Below, one piece after another: positions 59,688 through 64,000 of a DNA stretch of 64,000 nt. A program made the position numbers and the translations under genes. The notes beneath the pieces are model-generated. The model was not told the origin of the DNA. It made no database searches and saw nothing but the letters and a program-made list of their open reading frames with translations. Within the stretch, counting starts at the first letter, position 1, and each line of letters starts with the position of its first letter. The stretch is from the NCBI GenBank assembly GCA_002336845.1, contig DDEX01000051.1, positions 93,172-157,171 on the forward strand, given 5' to 3'. The stretch comes from Rhodobacteraceae bacterium UBA1943. GTDB lineage: Bacteria > Pseudomonadota > Alphaproteobacteria > Rhodobacterales > Rhodobacteraceae.

Positions 59688-60958
59688 TAATCCAGCAGAT
59701 CGGCCAGCACCAGCGCCATGACCTTCGCGCTGTCCTCCATATCCTGCACACCGACCCATTCATCGGGCTGATGCGCCAGATGCAGCAGGCCCGGCCCGTA
59801 GGCGATGCAGTTCTTCAGCCGTCCGATGCGGTCGATATGCTTCTGGTCATAGGTGCCCGGCGAGACGACGTAATCCGGCATTCTGTTCAGCACCGCCTGA
59901 ATGGCGGCGGCGGTTGATTTCACTACTGGCGCGTCATGATCGGCCATGGTGGGCTGCACCTCGAACAGGGTGCGAACGTCATAGCTGAAGCCGGGGCGGC
60001 GGGCACGGACGCGTTCCAGCACTTCCGTGATTTCCGCCTTCACCTGCTCAAGCTGTTCCTCGATCAAAAAGCGGCGGTCCAGCACGATGCGGCAGCGGTC
60101 GGCGACACATGGCGCGGGCAGTTGGGTGGAGCCGGGTTCAGGCTCTGCCTCTCCACCGTGAATGCTGTTGATGTTGAGGGTGGATTGCCGCGCGCCTTCG
60201 GGCACCACGGGCATTTCGGTGCGTTTGGTGGCCAGCAGGGGGTAAAGCCGCGCTTCGATCTCCTCCAGCACTGCGCCCATATGGCGGATGGCAGAATCGC
60301 CCAGAAAGGGCATTGAGCCATGGGCGATGCGGCCGTGGGTTTCGACCTCGGCCCACCAGACGCCGCGATGGCCAAGACAGATGCGGTCCTTGTGCAGGGG
60401 CTCAGGGATGAGGACGTGGTGAACCCGGTCGGGGTTGAAATACCCCCGCTCAGCCAGCCAGGCGACGCCACCATAGCCGCCGGTTTCCTCATCCGCCGTG
60501 GCCGAAATCTCGATGGTGCCGCGGAAATCCGGGCGGGCGGCGACAAAGGCTTCGGCGGCGATGATGCTGGCCGCGATGCCTCCCTTCATGTCGCAGGCGC
60601 CGCGGCCATAGATGCGGTCGCCTTCCAGTTCGCCGCCAAAGGGATCGCGGGTCCAGCCGTGGCCGACCTCGACCACATCGTGATGGCCGTTGAAATGCAC
60701 GCAAGGGCCGGGACCGCGCGACAGCCGGGCCACCATGTTCCAGCGGGGATAAGCCTCGCTGTCACCCGGTGCGCCCGTGGCGCGCAAGAGTTCGACCTGC
60801 CAGCCCTGCGCCAGCATCCGTTCCGCCAGATAGTCACAGATGCGCCGATACTCCCGCCCCGGCGGGTTCAGCGTGGGAATGCGGATCAAGTCTTGCGTCA
60901 GGCCAATAAGTTCTTGGCGGCGCGCAGAGACTTGGGCAAGGATTGCACTATCGCTCAT
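59687..60958 (-). CDS. M20-family deacylase (ArgE/DapE type)
   Basis: 423-aa zinc-dependent amidohydrolase. The metal ligands are in VHFNGHHDVVEVG (His and the following Asp), GRGACDMKGGIAA (bridging Asp) and ATADEETGGYGG (catalytic Glu-Glu). The dimerisation domain and C-terminal His (AHQPDEW) are also present. Acetylornithine deacetylase, succinyl-diaminopimelate desuccinylase and related N-acyl amino acid deacylases cannot be told apart. The ATG at 60958 is chosen on alignment. It is divergent from the unknown operon that follows, with a gap of 114 bp. Confidence 0.9.
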   Translation of the reverse strand: MSDSAILAQVSARRQELIGLTQDLIRIPTLNPPGREYRRICDYLAERMLAQGWQVELLRATGAPGDSEAYPRWNMVARLSRGPGPCVHFNGHHDVVEVGHGWTRDPFGGELEGDRIYGRGACDMKGGIAASIIAAEAFVAARPDFRGTIEISATADEETGGYGGVAWLAERGYFNPDRVHHVLIPEPLHKDRICLGHRGVWWAEVETHGRIAHGSMPFLGDSAIRHMGAVLEEIEARLYPLLATKRTEMPVVPEGARQSTLNINSIHGGEAEPEPGSTQLPAPCVADRCRIVLDRRFLIEEQLEQVKAEITEVLERVRARRPGFSYDVRTLFEVQPTMADHDAPVVKSTAAAIQAVLNRMPDYVVSPGTYDQKHIDRIGRLKNCIAYGPGLLHLAHQPDEWVGVQDMEDSAKVMALVLADLLD

Positions 60959-61072
60959 GCGATCAGACTGCCTTGTGGGCGCCAGCCCGGCAATCCGATT
61001 TTCATGGGCCAAAGGGATGTAAAAGCCAATTACATTCACCATATGGTGAGCGTCAGTTTCAAGGAGGGCCAG

Positions 61073-62146
61073 ATGGCCGATTTCGACAGCCAGATTCAGG
61101 AAAGCCAGAAGCAGGTCGCCGAAGCGCAGGCAAAGATCACCGAGATCACCAGCCGTATCGAGGCGGCCCGCAGCCGGCTGGATCAGGGTGAAGTCGGTCT
61201 CGACGTGGAAAACGCCACCCTGGCCGATGTGCAAAAGCACGCAGAGGTGATGAACGCCAACATCGCCGAGCTGATCATGGGGCTGGACGATGTGACGGCG
61301 GGGTTCTCAAAAGACTTTTCCGAGATGCGGTCCAAGACCGGCTGGGAGAGTTTCGTCGGCATCTTCTCGGATTCCAAGTCGGAATCCTTGCGGCAGGAAC
61401 GTCTGCGCACAGCCAGCATCGACGACAAGTTGCAGGATCTGATCGGCAAGTCGGATGTGATCGTCAAGCTGTTGCAGGGCCAGTTGGACCTGTTGAACAC
61501 GCAGAAAGCCCGGGTTGAGGCGAACCTTGGCCAGACCCTGACCGACCGCGAGGCCACGGTTTCGGCGCTGGAAGCCGTGCGGGCCGAGATTGCCGGGATG
61601 GACCCGAAGATCATCGAACTGGAGAACAAGATCAGCGTCGAACAGGATGCGGCGGCGCGCACCAAGCTGGAAACCGATCTGGCGGCGCTGAACGGGCGCT
61701 ATAACGCGCTGGTGCAGGATGAGCAGGTGCAACTGGCCAAGAGCCAGACGCTGGAGCGGTATATCGAAAAGGGCAAGACCTGGGTGGACAGCCTGACCAA
61801 TCAGGCGGCGACGCAACTGGTGCTGATCAACAAGCTGCAAACCGACACAAAGCAGCGGGTGGTTCTGTATGATGCGCTGACCAGCAGCTTGAAAACCGCG
61901 CAGCAGCAGGATGTGGCCCACCGTATCAACGAAATCGGCGTGAAGACGGACCAAGAGGCGCAGGCCGCCATGGCCGCGATCGGTGCCGCCACCAACGACA
62001 AGATGGCCGACATGCTGGAGGCGCATGAGGGCCACATGGTCTTTGCCCGCCAGATTCTGGAGCAGAAGGCCAAGGCCGATGAGCGGTTCGCCCGCCGGTT
62101 CCAGGCGATTGTCGAGAAGCACGACAAGAATACGTATGGGGGATGA
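61073..62146 (+). CDS. Long coiled-coil protein of unknown function
   Basis: 357-aa soluble protein, almost entirely helical. It opens with a coiled coil (SQIQESQKQVAEAQAKITEI), then a region with GFSKDFSEMRSKTGWESFVG (about residues 82-101), and long coiled coils through the C-terminus. There is no membrane segment or enzymatic motif. The layout is faintly reminiscent of the TelA/YaaN toxic-anion family, but I see no shared motif that proves it. AAGGAGGG precedes the ATG at 61073. It overlaps the next gene by four bases (ATGA). Confidence 0.82.
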   Translation: MADFDSQIQESQKQVAEAQAKITEITSRIEAARSRLDQGEVGLDVENATLADVQKHAEVMNANIAELIMGLDDVTAGFSKDFSEMRSKTGWESFVGIFSDSKSESLRQERLRTASIDDKLQDLIGKSDVIVKLLQGQLDLLNTQKARVEANLGQTLTDREATVSALEAVRAEIAGMDPKIIELENKISVEQDAAARTKLETDLAALNGRYNALVQDEQVQLAKSQTLERYIEKGKTWVDSLTNQAATQLVLINKLQTDTKQRVVLYDALTSSLKTAQQQDVAHRINEIGVKTDQEAQAAMAAIGAATNDKMADMLEAHEGHMVFARQILEQKAKADERFARRFQAIVEKHDKNTYGG

Positions 62147-62511
62147 GAAAGACCCTTCTTTGGGCGGCACTGGCTTGGGTGGCCGTGACTTTGCCGATGG
62201 CCCTTTTGCTGTGGCTGACAGGACCAGAACGGCTTGGAGTCGTGGGGTTTTGGGTGGCGGCCTTGCCTGTGGTTTCGATGGCTGCACTGGTTGTAATCTG
62301 GTATCTGGGCGCCTTGGTGTTCTATCTTTTCTGGCAATATCTTGAGCTGATTCAGATCGTTACGAAGATACCACTTGGGCGTTGGATGGGATCGCGCCTG
62401 GCAAGTGATACCTTTCTGCGTAATGCTCGCTTAACCAGCCCCTATGGATGGCTGCATCGCAAGGCTGTGGCCGCCTATCCTTTTATACCAAGAGCCACCA
62501 AAGATGCCTGA
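62143..62511 (+). CDS. Small membrane protein of unknown function
   Basis: 122 aa with two to three hydrophobic helices (LLWAALAWVAVTLPMALLLW; VVGFWVAALPVVSMAALVV; YLGALVFYLFWQYLELIQIV) and a basic C-terminal tail (GSRLASDTFLRNARL). No family is recognised. It is coupled on both sides: the start overlaps the coiled-coil gene stop (ATGA) and the stop overlaps the next gene by eight bases. This suggests a membrane complex with the coiled-coil protein and the 375-aa protein. Confidence 0.82.
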   Translation: MRKTLLWAALAWVAVTLPMALLLWLTGPERLGVVGFWVAALPVVSMAALVVIWYLGALVFYLFWQYLELIQIVTKIPLGRWMGSRLASDTFLRNARLTSPYGWLHRKAVAAYPFIPRATKDA

Positions 62512-63631
62512 CCCTTCGATCAAGGACCAGCTCACCTCGGACCACGCCGAGCTTTATGATCCGGTCATTGCCCGGCGCTATTTCGCCAAGTTCGACCGGA
62601 TCACCCAGCATCTTGTCCGCGTTGCCTCGGAGATCGAGGAGGAGGGGCGGTTGACGCGGACCGAGACGCGCGTGCTGGACCGCTATCTGGCCGCGATCAG
62701 CGCGACGTTCCGGGCGCTCAACTACAAATACCTGATGACCGGTCGGGCAGACGGTGCGCCGAAGCTGACCTTTGACCGGCACGAATCCGGCTTTCCCATC
62801 GCGCAGGAACTGATGACCATGGCGGTTGATGCCGCGCAGGCGGGCAAGCACTTGGCGGGGATGGCGTCGGAGGCAGAGTTGAAAGACCGCATGGTGCGCC
62901 AGATCGTCCGCGACCTGATGGTGCCGACGGCGCTGCAATTCGCGCTGTCGCAGCGGCTGTATTATGAGGCCTTGGCGCAGGGCGGGTTGTTCCTGACCCG
63001 CAACGACCCGGATGCCCAGTTCATCGAGGATCGGGGCGACAGGCGGCATTTCCTGATACATTGGGCGATTTACGACACCCAGGCCAACCTGCCGGTGGTC
63101 TATCTGATGGATGCCGAGGATTCGGGCAGGAAGCCCCTGCCCAATGACGACCGGCGCTGGCCTTTGGTAAGCCAAGGCATCATGGCGCAATCGGTGGGCG
63201 GGCTGAAGCTGCTGACCATTGCCCAAGGGTTCGACAAGGATTTCGAAGGGTTTCACCCCAAGCGGCTGCGACGGATCACCCTTGGGCCGATGCACTCGAA
63301 GGATTTCACCCTGCAATCGGGGCCGATTTCAACCGTGCTGGCCAATGCCGATGCACCGGATGGCGAGGATTGGGCGCTGGTCTGGACGGTGGAGGATCTG
63401 GTCAGCGACCGGGAAGAAGACGTGAAGGACGGCTGGTTTTCCACCGCCAACCGCCAGATCTGGAAGCTGGACCCGCTGCTTGGTGCCGAAACTGGCACGA
63501 CGCGCACGGAACGGATGGTCATTCTGCCCGAGCGACCGTTTCAGGCCATGGTGGACCTGAACGCGCCGGGGCTGCGCGATGTGCGGAAATTCGTGGTGGG
63601 GGCGGGCGGGCAGATCTTGCCGGCGATGTAG
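62504..63631 (+). CDS. Conserved protein of unknown function (375 aa)
   Basis: 375-aa soluble protein, probably mixed alpha/beta. The N-terminal 100 residues are helical (RYFAKFDRITQHLVRVASEI), and the middle holds DRRHFLIHWAIYDTQANLPV and VVYLMDAEDSG, a beta-rich stretch. No catalytic motif, signal or membrane segment is evident. Its start lies inside the end of the small membrane gene. It is the third gene of the unrecognised operon. The start ATG at 62504 is favoured because frames upstream would extend through the previous gene. Confidence 0.82.
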   Translation: MPDPSIKDQLTSDHAELYDPVIARRYFAKFDRITQHLVRVASEIEEEGRLTRTETRVLDRYLAAISATFRALNYKYLMTGRADGAPKLTFDRHESGFPIAQELMTMAVDAAQAGKHLAGMASEAELKDRMVRQIVRDLMVPTALQFALSQRLYYEALAQGGLFLTRNDPDAQFIEDRGDRRHFLIHWAIYDTQANLPVVYLMDAEDSGRKPLPNDDRRWPLVSQGIMAQSVGGLKLLTIAQGFDKDFEGFHPKRLRRITLGPMHSKDFTLQSGPISTVLANADAPDGEDWALVWTVEDLVSDREEDVKDGWFSTANRQIWKLDPLLGAETGTTRTERMVILPERPFQAMVDLNAPGLRDVRKFVVGAGGQILPAM

Positions 63632-63690
63632 GGGGCGCTGCCCCCTCGGGCCATTCGGCCCTCACCCCCGGAGTATTTGAAGAAGGGCAA
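63630..63690. repeat. Intergenic repeat, copy 5 (complement, degenerate)
   Basis: GGGGGCGCTGCCCCC, then CCCCCGGAGTATTTGAAGAA, the reverse of the family core with several changes. It separates the 375-aa protein gene from the last, partial gene. Confidence 0.6.
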
Positions 63691-63694
63691 TTCG

Positions 63695-64000
63695 ATGGTC
63701 ACGCGCGATACGATGGAACTGCGGGAAGACACGATCCGCGCGCAGTATGAGGCGGCGCTGGGGCTCGTGACCGGGTTTGACCATGCGCCCCGGCTGGCCA
63801 AGGCGGTGGAGGCGGCCGCGGTGGAGCGTTCGCCCGGCATCGGGGCGCGGCCCCGGTTCCGCTCTACCGTGCCGGGCATGGCGGCGCGATCCACGGCGCG
63901 ACCCGGCGGAGTGCGGCTGCTGGACCGGATTGAGGGGCTGGGCGACGGGCTGGTTTCGCCCTTGCAGGCGGCGGCGCTGGGGGCCTTGCGGCGGGGGCTG
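63695..64000 (+). CDS. Unknown protein (5' part; runs off the right edge)
   Basis: The first 102 codons of an open frame that continues past the window. It begins VTRDTMELREDTIRAQYEAA and is rich in Ala, Arg and Gly, with a helical N-terminus. AGAAGGG before the ATG at 63695 is a fair ribosome site. No family is recognised. It follows the unknown operon on the same strand and could be its fourth member, although the repeat in between may terminate transcription. Confidence 0.6.
   Translation, partial: MVTRDTMELREDTIRAQYEAALGLVTGFDHAPRLAKAVEAAAVERSPGIGARPRFRSTVPGMAARSTARPGGVRLLDRIEGLGDGLVSPLQAAALGALRRGL

Noticed and set aside
61073..62146. Assignment of the coiled-coil protein as TelA (toxic anion resistance)
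   Set aside because: Similar length and helical layout only; no shared motif could be pointed to, so the function was left open.
1..64000. CRISPR arrays, rRNA or tRNA genes
   Set aside because: No regularly spaced direct repeats with spacers, no rRNA stretches and no cloverleaf with a T-loop motif were seen on reading both strands.

Overview
The window is chromosomal DNA of a high-GC alphaproteobacterium, most likely Rhodobacteraceae (Rhodobacter/Gemmobacter/Tabrizicola-like). This rests on the malyl-CoA lyase mcl1, the 44-aa aa3-type cytochrome oxidase subunit IV, the serC-serA operon with its leader, the TIGR02302 (DUF4175) protein beside lysA/argH, and a recurring intergenic repeat around CATCTTGGCA-AAATATCC. 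Gene density is high, many neighbours overlap by 1-4 bp, and no gene-free stretch exceeds about 300 bp. I saw no tRNA, rRNA or CRISPR array.

Layout, 1-15.0 kb: 5' part of gpmI, an SDR oxidoreductase, an SH3 protein, parC, a coupled thioesterase-GNAT-TauE/SafE operon, the serine genes (serB divergent from serC-serA), gnd, a phosphoesterase, an MFS transporter and a thiolase. 15.0-18.2 kb: a miniature Mu-like transposable prophage of 3210 bp. It has paired terminal inverted repeats, TG...CA ends, a 6-bp target duplication, a divergent repressor/Ner control region, a transposase gene lacking its catalytic half, a fragment of a Mu I-type protease and two small helix-turn-helix genes. 18.2-31.7 kb: pbpC with a giant alpha-2-macroglobulin, a hybrid histidine kinase, a molybdenum-cofactor operon (mobA-mobB-DUF429-like-GNAT) and a lipoprotein.

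31.7-46.7 kb: cytochrome oxidase subunit IV, mcl1, a candidate small RNA, a pyruvyltransferase-like protein, an AraC regulator, an accA-sugE-secreted protein operon, a divergent cupin/CGNR-regulator pair, TfoX-PPOX, ftsE-ftsX-plsC, an MJ0042 zinc-ribbon protein, the TIGR02302 protein and lysA with two micro-lipoproteins behind argH. 46.9-64 kb: argH, a TlpA-like thioredoxin, pheS, yghU, creatinase with a structured leader, two L,D-transpeptidases around a phytase-esterase-like protein, panB-panC, an M20 deacylase, and an unrecognised operon (coiled coil, small membrane protein, 375-aa protein) that runs to the edge.

Most of the window is core metabolism and envelope biogenesis: serine, lysine, arginine, pantothenate, malonyl-CoA, phospholipid and peptidoglycan. 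The accessory part is the mini-Mu element. The least understood parts are the terminal operon, the DUF429-like protein in the mob operon, the creatinase leader and the candidate small RNA.
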